A stretch of DNA of 64,000 nucleotides, taken from positions 59,203,355 to 59,267,354 of the forward strand of contig CM023457.1 in NCBI GenBank assembly GCA_013339765.2. The letters are read 5' to 3'. Source of the DNA: Haemaphysalis longicornis. Its lineage: Eukaryota > Arthropoda > Arachnida > Ixodida > Ixodidae. Both the position numbers and the translations under genes were made by a program. A model generated the notes under the pieces. The model did no database searches. It was not told the DNA's origin and was given only the letters and a program-made list of their open reading frames with translations. This document shows positions 1 to 11,953 of the stretch, in pieces. Numbering within the stretch: position 1 is the first letter of the stretch; every line of letters begins with the position of its first letter.

Positions 1-2235
1 CGCAATCAACGAAACTGTCTCAATACACATCACGAATGCATCCATTCCAAAATCGAGCCGCTTTGACTTCGAGGATTTGAAGCTTTGTGTTCAGAAAAAA
101 GTGACCAACGGTACACAAAACAATCCTTAGGGAAGTTAATTCTGCTTACGTGCCTTTTAAAGGCAAAAGCCTGGAACTGTTCCACTCACATGCCATCGTG
201 TTCAGGTCTCCCGTGGCAAGCACTGTTCTATGTAGTTCATGTTTCCAATTATAGTTTTGTTATTTTTGTGAAGCGGGCGCAGTGCCCCTCAAAGCTCGCA
301 ATTCCTTACCAACCTCCCAATTGTGTTATGTGCCATGATGAAAGGAAAAACAAAGACAGCAAACAACTTTTGTTCTACACTGGTGTGGAGATCCTGCACT
401 TGGTAGAGCACTGGGCTGCTGCTACAGTGCAGACTTAGGTTCAGATCCCATCGGATCCCACGTGGTCTTTATTTACTCTTTACAGTGGCAGCCATTTTTT
501 TTTACTGCCCAACACAACAGTCGCACCCCGCAGCAACGAACGCCACTTCAACATTAATATTTCCAATTCCCATCAGCTAGCCTTAGAAGTCAATGCAACA
601 AAGTCCTCGCCACAATGAACCATTTGCCTGAAATTTTTGCTCAATGGGGCTGGGCTTGAACATTTATTTTACGATAAAATAAGCATAACGACAGCCATCT
701 GCTAACGATTTTATACATTCAGGGACGCTTAGTTTCACCAAAAACGTGTGCTGCGCGCCCACACCACCATTCATAAACAAAAACAAACTCACAGATGGAC
801 GCCACTGTTTGGTGGTGATAACGATTTGCCTGGCCGTCTTCACACGAGCACAGGCACGGTTAGCCAAGCCAGAAGCTACAGCCAATTCGTATCCAGTTGA
901 AATCGCCCGAATGAGTGCTGCTGGCATGTGTGGTTATTCGTTGTGAGCATCTGTCATTGCACTTTTCCTTCTACCGTTCTTCAAAGTCAGAAGCAAAAAT
1001 AATGTTTTCCTTTTTATCTCGAACCCTCATCATCCTATCTCTATCGTGGGCGCGTGCTCGTGATAAAGGCAAGCACTCGCTTGCCACCTTGCCAGAGGAG
1101 AAGATAACCGGCGCTGCTCCTGCCACAAGCGAGAGGGGGGCTTTCTGATGACCTAGTAGCTATTTGCAAGTAATCAGCTCGGCAGATGTGCCTTGTTGCC
1201 TAGCAGTATGTTTTGCTGACTGTGTTTTTTCCCCCCCGGTAAGGCCGCTCTTAATATGCGGGCAGAAAACAGTTTGATAACCACTGGTATGTTTGTTATC
1301 TGAATAAACACGGTGTAATTGCGTATCACTCCTTTTCCTCAATATTGCATTATGCAGTCAATGATGCTGATAATGTAACGGGGGTGTTTTTTTTGTGACT
1401 TTTTGTGGTGTGTCAGGGCAGATTTCACCACAACGAATTTCCACGTCAACAAAATTTTGCGTACGTCCCAACAGTTTCGTTGTAGCGGGATTTAAGTGCA
1501 CTACTATGCAACAACGACGACGGTTTTTCACAAAATGGGGCACTAAAGCCTTCCGCCTTAGCCAGATGGTTTCAAAAAGGGCGCACTCAAATTACCACCC
1601 CATTTAAGTTCAGCTCATAGTACCTGGTTGAAACATTTAGTTTCAGTACGGTCTGAGTTTCAGGATGCCGCTTAGCAGCTGTTTCACAGCAACCAGATAA
1701 AACTGAATCCCCATGACTGAGGCTGAATATATGTTCCACAAACGCTGGAAAGGATGAAAAATTTGTGAATTGGGGACGACAAAATACTGCAAGTATTTTA
1801 CAGTAAGAAAATGCTGTTTGAAAATACTGTAAGCCTCGCGGCGATAAGTGAAATGCTTCACGCGGTGAGGCACGCCTCGTGGTTCGTGCATTATGCGCAC
1901 TCTCTCCAAGCGGAATAACCGTTTCCGGATTTGTAAATGAGCTGCTGGAAAAAAACTACTTAAAGGAAAAGTTTACCGAATTCCCTAACCTTTGTTCCAA
2001 TCACTTTCACGGGTGTCAGCTGCGGAGTGCAAACCAGCAATGGCAAAAAATTGGCCACCTATCTGCTCACTTCGTTGCAAATATCGTCGAAAGACAATAG
2101 CTGTCTGCCTCCTCTGCCCCCTTCTCACTCTCGTACCCTCTCGTCTCGCTCCCCCCACAATAAACATGGTGGAGGTATGCTCAAGTCCTGTGTTACAGTG
2201 CTCGCACGCCATCGATTAGAACCTTTTGCTACTGT
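1..2235. other. TDG downstream intron or flank, mostly unremarkable
   Basis: This lies 3' of exon 11 in transcript sense. Apart from a degenerate tRNA-like sequence near 390-467 and a dispersed repeat fragment at 1979-2160, nothing with coding or structural support was seen. The reading frames are short and unlike proteins I know. The fragment at about 1979-2035 recurs at 3133-3200, and 2045-2160 recurs diverged near 58645-58735. Confidence 0.5.
390..467 (+). repeat. tRNA-like pseudogene or SINE head
   Basis: There is an A-box-like TTGGTAGAGCA and a B-box-like GGTTCAGATCC at plausible spacing, and the ends GTGGAGATCC and GGATCCCAC can pair with one bulge. The anticodon arm does not fold well, so this is probably a decayed tRNA or SINE head rather than a functional tRNA. 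Confidence 0.3.
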
Positions 2236-2772
2236 TTAGAGGAGCCATGAAGAGAAAATACAACTTCGTGTATTTGAAAGAACTAGGATTCAGTATCTCA
2301 CTCAGCTCCATTACCGCCACAAAGATGTTTTTAACGAAAAATAAAAGAAAAAAAAAAAAAAAAGCAAGAAGTATTTAAAGCTTTCAAATTTTGCGCCACA
2401 TGTGACGTGTTATGAGCAAGAATGACTGTCATACGGGCCAACAATAAAACATAATTTTCAGTGCGTAACTGCACGTTAGCATTCAAGTGATGCGGTCAAA
2501 TGGAACTGGAGGCCCCATTACAGACGTCCAGTCATGTGTCGTCGCGACGAGGTCAGTTAGGCGGGCCCGCCAATCGCACCAAACAAGGTTCCGTGACGTC
2601 ATAGAAAAGTTGCGGGAAATTGGCTAGGGGTCGCGACTGCTTCACACGTTTTCTTTAATATCTCCGTTATTTGTTTCGAAGATATGCGATGATATTGGTA
2701 GTCATTGTTATCGGGACTAAGCAGTCTTTCTAATAAACCCAAACTTGTATTTTGTCTTCATGGCTCCTTTAA
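2236..2772. mobile_element. TTAA MITE, family 1 (GGAGCCATGAAGA ends)
   Basis: The left end TTTAGAGGAGCCATGAAG and the right end CTTCATGGCTCCTTTAA are inverted copies, with TTAA at the right end. The interior is non-coding and is shared with copies at 41688-42492 and 48831-50693. The TTAA target suggests piggyBac or Kolobok mobilisation (inference). This copy is uninterrupted and serves as the empty-site reference for the nested insertions in the other two. Confidence 0.8.
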
Positions 2773-3132
2773 CTTGAAATGCCGCCATGAGGTATAGGCC
2801 TCTTTTTGTATTTTCGGATAAAATACCATTTTCAACACGTATTTTTCTATTTACTATCAAAATATCAAATGCATCAAACGCATGTTTATATTCAATTAAA
2901 AAAAACACTGTTCTGTACCAGTTAGGTGTTGATGTTTTGCCTCAAAGAAGCTTGTTTTCTCTTTGCTGAGCAATGATTTAGCCTATATCAACTTCTCGTT
3001 CAGAATTATTTTACCCTTTGGCCTGGGTGTCTGAATCGAGGCACAGAAAGACAGACAGACAGACAGATTGACAAGCAGAGCAACATTTTCGGGTTTAGTA
3101 TCCCAAGAAAGACTATCTGTCTTAAAAGTTTC

Positions 3133-3200
3133 CCGCATTCCCTAGCTTATGTTCCAATCACTTCTGAAGGCAGCAGCTGCGCAGTGGAGACCAGCAACGG
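3133..3200. repeat. Dispersed repeat fragment abutting TDG exon 11 donor
   Basis: ATTCCCTAGCTTATGTTCC and the following bases resemble 1979-2040 (ATTCCCTAACCTTTGTTCC). The fragment ends about 12 bp from the exon 11 donor, and the retained-intron stop codon falls inside it. Confidence 0.55.
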
Positions 3201-3212
3201 CACTAGGCTCAC

Positions 3213-3344
3213 CTGCATGTGAAACGTGTTGAGGCTGTTGCCGTCGTATCCCGAGCTGCCGTCGTCTGTCCCCTCGGTGGAGAACGGATCCGACTCGTTG
3301 GTGGCTGTGTCGTCGTCGTCGCACGCCTCCTCCTTCACTTCCAC
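3213..3344 (-). CDS. TDG: TDG exon 11: C-terminal tail with VKEE sumoylation-type site
   Basis: The acceptor TATCCCCAG precedes 3344 and the donor is ATGCAG then GTGAGC at 3212-3207, phase 0. It encodes VEVKEEACDDDDTATNESDP, FSTEGTDDGSSGYDGNSLNT and FHMQ. VKEE corresponds to the sumoylation site of human TDG (Lys330, VKEE), which releases the enzyme from abasic product. The rest is an acidic, serine-rich tail. If the intron were retained, the frame would run on about 20 codons and stop near 3147, giving an alternative end. No further coding exon could be identified between 1 and 3212, so the normal terminus is probably outside the window. Confidence 0.88.
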
Positions 3345-3648
3345 CTGGGGATACAAGAAGAGAACGTTTGCATCCAAGGGTTTTAGAAATACCTCCCGGG
3401 GAAACGCTTTACGCTGCCCCAAACTCCGTTGTCGAGAATAGAGAGATTTGTTTTTGCGAAGTCATAATGACTGCTGCAATAGTGACAGAACCTAGCACCG
3501 AGGAAGCTTGTTTTTGGTGCTGGTAACTTTGACGGTGTCAAGACTCCAATGATTGTAGAAGCAGCTGGAGAGGTGGTTTGAGAGGGGCAGTGACCAAAGA
3601 TGGCCACAAACATTTTGTGCTGATGGTTAAATCTGCCAACAACTGTTA

Positions 3649-4065
3649 CCATATTTTCGTGCGTATACCCCGCATCAAAAATGCGAAAATTTTAGTAGCA
3701 AAGTAGGGTGCGGATAATACGCGGGTTTTTTTTTCCTTTAGTGCAGCGTCACGGCAATGCGCGTTGTTGCCGTGAAGCTCCTACGCAGTAACACTGACTG
3801 AACCTTCCATGACAGCGATTGCGAAAAACATAAATGGACAAGGAAGAAAAAAAACAAGGACGAGCGCCCTCTAGCAACTGAATTTTACGCTTTTTCTGTC
3901 TACATACTATGTGATGTGTTTCTTGAGCAGTAGCTTTCAGTTCAGTCCTTTCCTGTATCGAATGCGCGCGGAGTTTTTTTTTTTCTCTTCCGGTTTGGGA
4001 CTTATATTTTTTTTCTCTTCGGGTGCAGATTATACGGATGGGCGGGTAATACGTGCGGAATCAGG
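3649..4065. mobile_element. TA MITE, CCGTATTT clan, subfamily a
   Basis: The left end CCATATTTTCGTGCGTATA and the right end TATACGGATGGGCGGGTAAT onward to CAGG are degenerate inverted repeats flanked by TA. It shares its ends and interior with 4772-5207 and its ends with 41979-42378. It lies between exons 10 and 11, and the interior is non-coding. Confidence 0.65.
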
Positions 4066-4512
4066 TATGTTTTCCCCACGCCAACCAGTGTAGCCAGTGG
4101 AACGGTGCAGCTGGCAGCAATGTCCCTTCAATTTTGCTTTCATAACTGTGGTTGCATGTCCGTATTGGTTCCTATATCCACAAGCGGAAAACTCAGGATG
4201 TTTACAGGTCTATTCGAAAATACAGTATACATTGCTAGCGTAGCGGAGGTCTCGAAATGGGTTCTCTTTTGTAGTTCCGCTTCCTTAAGTGCATGGCTAA
4301 CTGCTCGAACTCCCTGTGTTCTACCCCAGCTTTATATTCAGGTGGCCTTCCTGTAATAATGAAGTGCGAGGCAACAACATAAGAATTCTCGATCCCTGTG
4401 TGGTGATCTCGTTAGACAAAGTTTGACTGCATCCCCTCGCATAACACACTTCGGAGCATCGCACCGTGTTGATTTGCCGTGCATGAGAAAGCCAAGTGCG
4501 ATTGTTCCTCAC

Positions 4513-4676
4513 CTTGAGCTTCACATCGGGGAAGGTGACCTCAGACGGGTGCAGCATGGGCAGGTGACCCCGCAGGTGGTCCGTAGCTTCTTCAGCGCCA
4601 CGTAGAACGGCAGCTTGTCCACTGCCCTCGGCAGCTGGGCACACCGCGCACTCGACGACGGCATCACAAACACCGA
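4513..4676 (-). CDS. TDG: TDG exon 10: DNA-intercalating loop, one-base frameshift
   Basis: The acceptor TGGCGCAG precedes 4676 and the donor is CTCAAG then GTGAGG. It starts SVFVMPSSSARCAQLPRAVD and continues to KLPFYVALKKLR. VMPSSSARC is the conserved loop whose Arg (human Arg275) plugs the flipped-out base. After CTACGG at about 4580-4582 the frame is lost: the next frame over continues DHLRGHLPMLHPSEVTFPDV and KLK to the donor. The exon is 164 nt, one base short; a third G after CGG would restore LKKLRDHLRG, the form expected from the family (human LKDLRDQLKG). As given, the reading frame is truncated soon after the loop. Confidence 0.92.
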
Positions 4677-4771
4677 CTGCGCCACGTCACAAGGGTGCGA
4701 AGGAGGCACAGTTACCAACGGGCCGGCCTGTAAGCGCTGCCAAATGCCCAACTAACACCGCCAAATGCTTA

Positions 4772-5207
4772 TCGTACTTTTGGACATATAACCCGCACCA
4801 AAAATGCGAGAATTCCAATGGTTAAGTAGAGGTGCAGATTATATGCGAGGTATTTCCTTTGGTGCTGCTTCACCGCAATGCACGTGGGGCCGTGACGCCT
4901 CTACAGCAGTAATAGCAACAAGCCACTGTTACCCCATTGACAGGGCTTATTTTGCACGCACAGCTCAACAATATACTAACCTGAAAAAATGTATGTGGCA
5001 AGTCATCTAGTTACATGTAGTCAGTTAGGCACGTTCTTTTGCATAAAAAAAATGTGTAATGTTGCTTGAGTAGTATTTTTGGTCCATCCGCTTATGTATA
5101 AAATATGCGGGCAATACGGAGGGATATATATATTTTTTTTTTATTCGTCGACGGAAAGTGGGGGTATCGGTTATATGCAGGGGCGGGGTATACGCGTGAA
5201 AATACGG
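4772..5207. mobile_element. TA MITE, CCGTATTT clan, subfamily a
   Basis: The left end TCGTACTTTTGGACATATAA and the right end TATACGCGTGAAAATACGG are inverted, flanked by TA. It is a second copy of the element at 3649-4065; the pair brackets exon 10. It is non-coding. Confidence 0.72.
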
Positions 5208-7117
5208 TATAAGGGTGCATTTAAATTTCCCAGTCAGACGGTGAATGTTGGCATCTTAGCGAATCGTCAGCTACGTTAAGCCCTGTTCCAACCCTAGGGG
5301 TGATGGCCACGAGGGCTGCTTTGTGAAGACGGCATCAAAGTTAAAAATGATGCAGGCTACTCTGCTGTCTAAACTAAAGAACGATACCAGCACCACGTCT
5401 ACACATACCAATAATGTCGCACCAAACTAAGCTAATCTTTGATTTAAATGTTTAGTGTAACTTCTTATTCGAGACTGCTTTTTCTTATTTTTTTAGTTGC
5501 CCGATAAACAACAAAATAATGTATCTGTTGTCTATAAAACTGCAGCTTGCATTGATTGGCATGTCTGCTACGATGTTTTTTTCGTTTGTGGTGGTGGCCA
5601 CTGCGCCATTTCAATTATTGTTGTTTTAGATGTTGAATTCGACATCTTCCTAAGCTGTTTACCATACTGTCCCAAATTGGAATGCACCGTAAGTTAAGTG
5701 CTGCTGTATACTGATTCTAGTTCTAGCCAATTCAGTCAGTTTTCTGTGTGAATGGCTGTAGCTATGTAGTACATCCTACAGTAAACCTTATTGCTGAGAC
5801 TCTCCCATCTCTCAGTATGTCCTGTCTTCAAGTGCAATCTGTTATTTAAAATGTAGTCACTGGTGTGCTTCAGTCCAGGGTTCCGCAAAAGTTCGTACCT
5901 AAGCTGCAGTAACTGATCAAGTGAAACGTGTATTTTGATGTTTTGGGCCCCTCGGCAGGATCAAAACAATCCAACAAGGGTCCCATTGGAGACCCGAGTT
6001 GTCAAATTTAAATCTGAATTGGTCAACGGCCACAAATAAGTTTAAAATCTATGTCCATCAAATATTGTTGATTTGCCACTAATGTGGAACAAAAACGAAA
6101 GCCCTTGTGGATGAAATCATGAAGAAAACGAAATCGGGGTGGTTGAAGCAAGTGTTACCTGAAAATAGACACCTGCAAAGTAGTCTGTTACTAATGCGAG
6201 AAATTCCAAAACGAATGGAGCATTAAACTGCCGCATTAAATAATGTGCAGTACAAAGAGGACTGCTGTGTTTGTGGTAGCAGAGTTCAGATTAAGGACTC
6301 CTTAGATTATGTCCGGGAAAGCTGGTATGACCTGATAAACGAAGAACAGCGCCAAGATGACCCATAATATGGGCAGCAAAGAATGAGTTGTGCCCCACGT
6401 TTGGTGACTTTTTTTCTTTCACACGGGCTGCCTTATTGCTATAATTTGCTCAACATTAAAATGCGCCCACCCGATGACCTGTCAGTAAGGAGCCAATATT
6501 TTTTCCCAGAGCAAGTGCGACATAAAAAAAGTTGCCCAGCACTTAAAGGGATACGAAGTTTTACAGGTACATACAAATGCTCACAACAGCCTCATTTGCC
6601 TATTTTAGAAACATGCAACTTCTGTACTGAAATAAATAGACAAAACTGTCATTTCCTAGACAGCCAGCACCATTTAGTGAAAACTAAGTAAACCAAAATG
6701 CATTTCTCTTTTATTTTTTTATTTCATTGAAGAAGTGATATATTTCTAAAATTAGCAAACTAGACCATTAGGAACATTTCTATGGGTTTGTAAACATTTT
6801 CCAATTGGTACATGATGCTTTTTAAGCCCGCGCGTCATGAAGTAGCGAGTGCCATAGGAATGTGATCAGGTGAGCCCCCGTTAAAGTTTGATCCATTTCA
6901 ACTGCCTCAACTTTTAGTACACTATACATGAACATTCTGGTATAAATTCTGCACCGCCTGCAAAGTGATTCAATACATGGCAGGATTGAATGCATTCAAG
7001 TTAGGTCTATTGGGGTTTGACAGTACATTTCCTATTACAATTGCTTTCCTTTTACAGCAAGAGCGCTGCAAACACTGCAGCAAATGTTAAAGTTATTGAT
7101 AAAATAAAAGCAATTAC
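5208..7117. other. Intron, no recognised feature
   Basis: This AT-rich intron sequence lies between TDG exons 9 and 10. I see no repeat ends, protein similarity or RNA structure that I can support. Confidence 0.4.
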
Positions 7118-7118
7118 A

Positions 7119-7297
7119 GAAGAAGAAGAAGAAGAAGGGGAGGAGAGAAGAAATGGAAGAGGAATAGGAGGTGGAGAAGAAAGAGAGAAGAGAGATGAGA
7201 AGAAAAGGAGGAGGAGGAGGAGTAGAAGAGTAGGAGGACCAGTGGAGAGAGAGAGAGAGATGAGGAGAGAAGAGAGAGAGAGAGAGAGAAGGGAATG
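7119..7297 (+). repeat. Purine-rich GAA/GA tract
   Basis: The plus strand is about 180 nt of nearly pure A and G with GAA, GGA and GA subrepeats. The Glu/Arg-rich and Ser/Leu-rich reading frames across it are low-complexity shadows, not genes. Confidence 0.85.
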
Positions 7298-10019
7298 GTG
7301 AGCCCTCCTTTACAAGCGAAACCACACAGGGCAATGCTCCTCTGTCACCATTTACGCTGATGTGGGGCATGCGTAGGCAAGGGCTAACACTCTCCCATAT
7401 GCCTACCATCACGGATCGCTTCTATCGCCGTGATGATATAAACCTTATGACTGTTTTCAAACAGACCACTAATTCTCGCCACCCTCCATACACAACCACT
7501 CGGTACCATACCAAAGGGTAGAGGGCCGTCACTTTTCTACCAAGGCTTACCAACTTCACACCGCGAGCTCGGCCAAGAAAGAGGTCAAGTTGATCGCGAG
7601 GACACCAGGACAAGTCCGACTTACCGACAATCCACCGACAGGAATCCGGTAAGACAAGCTGAACGGGAAGGATTTACCGCGGGAACCGTTTCCTTTGCAG
7701 ACCGCCAACGGGGTTAATCCGACCGGAGCTCGTCCCACACCTGGTGTGCTTGGTTGGTATTAAGTTGAGAACTTAATGGTTCCACATTTTCTGCTGCAGC
7801 TGACGCTTAGTGCCTCCCCTTGCAAACCAAGTGTTTGAAGAGGCCCGATGACAGTCCCCCCATATTTTTTATGTTGTTCGTGCACCTAAAAAAACGACGC
7901 CCTGCATTGTCGCTTACCAAGTTGGCCAGCTACTTTCCATTCCCCCACCACACCTCCCAAAGTTCAACAAAGAAGCCATGAGGCACGTCACGGTGTTTTA
8001 AGACATGCCAAAAAAAAAGAAAAGAAAACCGCAGAATTTAAAAAAATGCAGCCGTTTAGTACTGCCACGTCGCCCATGAATTTTGAATTCCAAAGTAGTC
8101 CAAACCAGCAAACGAGGCGATGCAAAACAACCTTTTAACATTGACTTTACAACATTACACCTGCATACCAGAGCCCACATGAAAATGACTTGACATCAAG
8201 TTTGTTTTGAAATGTACGGCATGAACACTAAACTAAAGGTGAAAAATAGGCTAAAAATGCTGCAGTACAAATGTTGGAATGCCTCAAAGTAGTGAAATCG
8301 AGTAGAGTTTCAAACAGATTCCTTAGGTCAGGCCCTTTAAGAAATGCATGAATGGACAAACAGAAGTGTTAAGATCTCTTGGTAAAACCCATAAATGCAT
8401 AGGATTAGGTTTTGATTCTGTTAGCAAGGCTAGTTGCTATGCAGCGCAATTAAATCGAAGCCCAGTCGACGCAGTGATGAAACAGTCAACTTTTCTGTAG
8501 GGATAGTAAAACACCGTTTGCCTGATTGAGCACAAAAACGCGTAAACAATACGGGCGCTAACTGTGGTGCATAGTTGTGGTTATGGTATCCCCACCTATT
8601 GCTGCTGCTGCTGCTGCTGCTGCTGTTTTCCTGTTCTTTTATAGCCCCCTACAATCCCTGTCTCACATGCAGTGCGAACTGAATGAAGGTGATTAGACAG
8701 TGAAGAGTGATGGGAGCGAGGAACTTGTTCCAGGTAAAAAATTCAACCACCTTCGCAACTGGAACATGAAGATTGAGGAAACAGCTGAGCTGGTGGTCGT
8801 CACTAGCTTTAACTTGGCTCCTCTTATACTCAGCGACAACTGTCTGTGGCAATGGAGAGAAAGCTATGGGGGAGGGGGATGGAGGAACTAACTGGTTTGT
8901 GTTACTGCATTAAAGTAGTTCCCAATAAACTGGTATCGATTTCAGTTTTGGCATGACAGATATGCATTTGATACAGTTCACTTCATTGCATAAGCGCCCT
9001 GGTTGAGTGCGCTGAACCACGACCACCGAGCATGCAGGCATATTGGCGCCTCGCTTCATTTGTTTGTAAACATGAGCAAATGCATTGAATGGACAATTCG
9101 GACCGACCGTGGACGATACTGCCCAACTCTGTATCGCACAGGAGTAAAGTGAATTTTGTCAGCGCTGCAGTTTTGAGGGCATGCACTGATTTGTAAACTC
9201 TTCTGGAGCTCAAAACTAGGCGGCACCAGCGACACGTGAAGCGCCCTCACTTAAAGCGGGCGCGGTATACTGAAAGAGAAGCAGGCACGCACGCTTACGC
9301 ACACGCTCGCTTACGCCGGCAAGCTGGCTAACCGAATGAATTGCGTAAATGACGGAGAGTCCCGATTGTGTCAGTCTCATTTGGGCGTACTTGTCGCAAA
9401 ATCCCTCGCTTAGTTTGTTTTCACCGCTTTTGATTCTCAAGCTTCCCAAAAATCCTATGCGGAGAATTAAGTGGCGAGCTACCGGAGGGAAAGAAAGGTG
9501 CCTTGTGACGAGGACGCCATGCCTTTTTCGGAGGAGAACCTATGCGACGCTAGTGGCACAGAACGCAACGAAAAAAAAAAAAAAAAAAGGAAATCTAAAA
9601 ATGTTGCTTTCTGTTTCACATATTCTGCCTAGTAATTCAGTGGCGTTACCTATCCAAAGATAGAAAATAAAAACTGGATCTTTTTGAACTGCTTAGGTTA
9701 CAGCCAGCCAATTATTTTTTGTTGAAGTACTTCCAGCTGAACAGCTAAATCGCACGGTTAGGCTCCATAGCCTCGACTGCATCGCCACAGGAAGTTGTTC
9801 TTGAGTATAGGTCTGCCCATCTTATCGGTAGATCGGACACTGATGCCACCAAGTGCACGCTGTCTCTGTCAACTAGGAGAACCCCTGCAGGTCAGAGCTT
9901 ACGTCCTCACTAGGTGGGGCCAACCCCAACAAACGCACACCTCCCCACCCAAGCATCTGTCCACTTCAACTCGTTCAAAGTCCAAAGCCAATGCCCGTGC
10001 TATGAATCCAAAGGAGATG
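7298..10019. other. Intron, no gene seen; one short CTG run
   Basis: A (CTG)8 run sits at 8600-8626. The stretch 7298-7800 has a more balanced base composition and may be an old repeat, but no ends were found. Nothing else can be supported. Confidence 0.4.
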
Positions 10020-10027
10020 CTGAGCGA

Positions 10028-10185
10028 CCCGAATGCGATGATAGCACAATCGGGTAGAGGCCAGTTTTATAATGTGAGGGACCCAGGTTCGATTCCGACC
10101 ATGGGAAGCATTTTTTATTAGTGAAGCCCCTTAGGGACTGGGGCTGTTTGGCGTCTCCCATCGTCATCGTCGTCGTAGTCAACGT
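10028..10185 (+). repeat. Possible tRNA-derived SINE fragment
   Basis: A B-box-like GGTTCGATTCC follows a weak A-box region, and the segment ends in an ATCGTCATCGTCGTCG simple tail. This fits a decayed SINE of a family different from the main one here, but target duplications were not found. Confidence 0.3.
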
Positions 10186-11214
10186 TCATCTCATGTAGTC
10201 ATGGTACTAAAACACTGGGGAACTCGTTTACATCTCGTGCTAGAACGTAACTTGCACTAAAAAAGCACCGGGACACTCGTTTACGCCTCGCGCTAGAGCG
10301 CTTCGTGCTTCAAAAATACGAGACATCTACAGCAAAGCTGTATACCTCTATCCCCCAACGGTTTCATCCCCATTAGCAACAACGCCAAGGTGCCAAGAAT
10401 AATGCCCTTGTACACTGCATGCTTCGCACCTCATCAGGTTTCACTTTAGTCGAGATGGCCTGGAATTTTTTTTTTCTCGAGGCCCTCACTCCCCACACCT
10501 CCTTGTCGGCTCCTTGCCCCCTTGCCACTATCCCTCACACTTTTTGGCCCAGAATTTTCCCCCTCTCCACTTTGCTGCGGCAAGTTTTTGAGTGACGCCC
10601 GGCGCGGACGGAACATAGACTTTATTAAACAGCTCTGCTGCTAAAATCACTTTTCGCTCCTGCCTACAACATTTACAAATAACATAACACTTAAAAAAAA
10701 AAAAAAAAAGGAATGCTGATATGATTGTGGAGGAAATCCTGAAACTTCTTATGCTCATGTTGCCCCCGTGTCACATTGCACAGAGTTTGTTTGCAATGCT
10801 GAATACAGTATTAAGTCCGTCATTGTTACTTTCAACCCCAATTCTTCGACTAGCCTGCATAATGCCTGCAGAGAACAGACCAAAAGCACAGAGTGTGAGT
10901 GGTCGCTACCACTGCAGGAAACAATATCTTCCATGCATTCCAACTTCCAAATCCAAACATGTTTCATTGGAGTGCCTGCTCCGAATATTGTTGCTAGAGA
11001 ACTAGCACAATCACCGTGCATCAAACCTTTGACCTCTGATTATCCAAAATAGGAGGCACGGTGATCGGCTTAAAGTAATTGTGCACAGAAAAAAAAAAAA
11101 AAAAAAAAAAAGGTTAGTTTTCAACCAGTGGAAGCGTACGGCTCTCCCTCTCTCTGTTTTTCCAGCTCCATTTCCTGTCACAGTTTTGCGATGCGCTGGA
11201 CAAAGAAGGCTTAC

Positions 11215-11291
11215 CACATTGGTCCCTTCGATCGGGTCCGGCTGACGCCCAAACACAAAGTTCTTGTTCCCTGAGAAGATTTCGTAGATGC
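11215..11291 (-). CDS. TDG: TDG exon 9: catalytic core, IYEIFSG
   Basis: The acceptor TCCTTCGCAG precedes 11291 and the donor is AATGTG then GTAAGC, phase 0. It encodes IYEIFSGNKNFVFGRQPDPI and EGTNV. IYEIFS is conserved in TDG; the following segment is shorter than in human TDG, where an insertion sits before the equivalent FGLQP. The 77-nt length fits the neighbouring phases. Confidence 0.93.
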
Positions 11292-11953
11292 CTGCGAAGG
11301 AACAGCGAGATGCACAATGTCACTGCTTACTCAAGCTCAAAGTGCGCAAACGTGCAAGGGGAATTTTCGCAGCTTTTCAACTGTCTGAACTTTTGTCTCA
11401 ACGCTGATCTCGCGCAGCAGTTCTGCAAACGTTCAAAATGTGGTCGTATGTGCTGCAGCTACGCACATCTGGGTTCAAAGGGCGCTATAATGGAGTACCA
11501 CAGAATAATTAGGATCACCTAGGGAAGATTAACCCGTGCTGAAATCTGGAGTGCACACAGGTTTTTGTATTTTGGCTCAATCAGACAAACAAACAAACAA
11601 ACAAAGCAGCACGATGCCTTAGCTTCTGAGTCACTGTGGCATGTAATAGTCAACCAGGCCAAGTAACAGGAACCAGAACATTGTTCCACCGCCTGTTCCT
11701 CTAGTTTTCCATGCAACAAGAACAAATTCAACAAGAACCATAATTCAGGACACATGAATAAAAATTTATGTTCCATCATATCCCAATTTGCGCTGTGCAT
11801 CATTACATTAATTGCCCTGCTGCTTACTTAGCCAAGCGCGGCAAGTTTAAAAGGAGTTTTCTGCGAAGTGCTAGGCTTGGTCCACTGGAAGATTCACACA
11901 TACGTGATATGTTTCAAGGCATATACCACATAACACCAACTGATATTGGGCTA

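Noticed and set aside
390..467. Functional tRNA gene
   Set aside because: A and B boxes are present, but the anticodon arm and acceptor pairing are imperfect and no terminator T-run fits.
1..3212. Terminal coding exon of TDG
   Set aside because: Minus-strand frames after possible AG acceptors were read, but none showed a convincing TDG C-terminus, so the end is left open.
7017..7412. Glu/Arg-rich and Ser/Leu-rich frames
   Set aside because: They are translations of the purine-rich simple repeat, without start or splice support.
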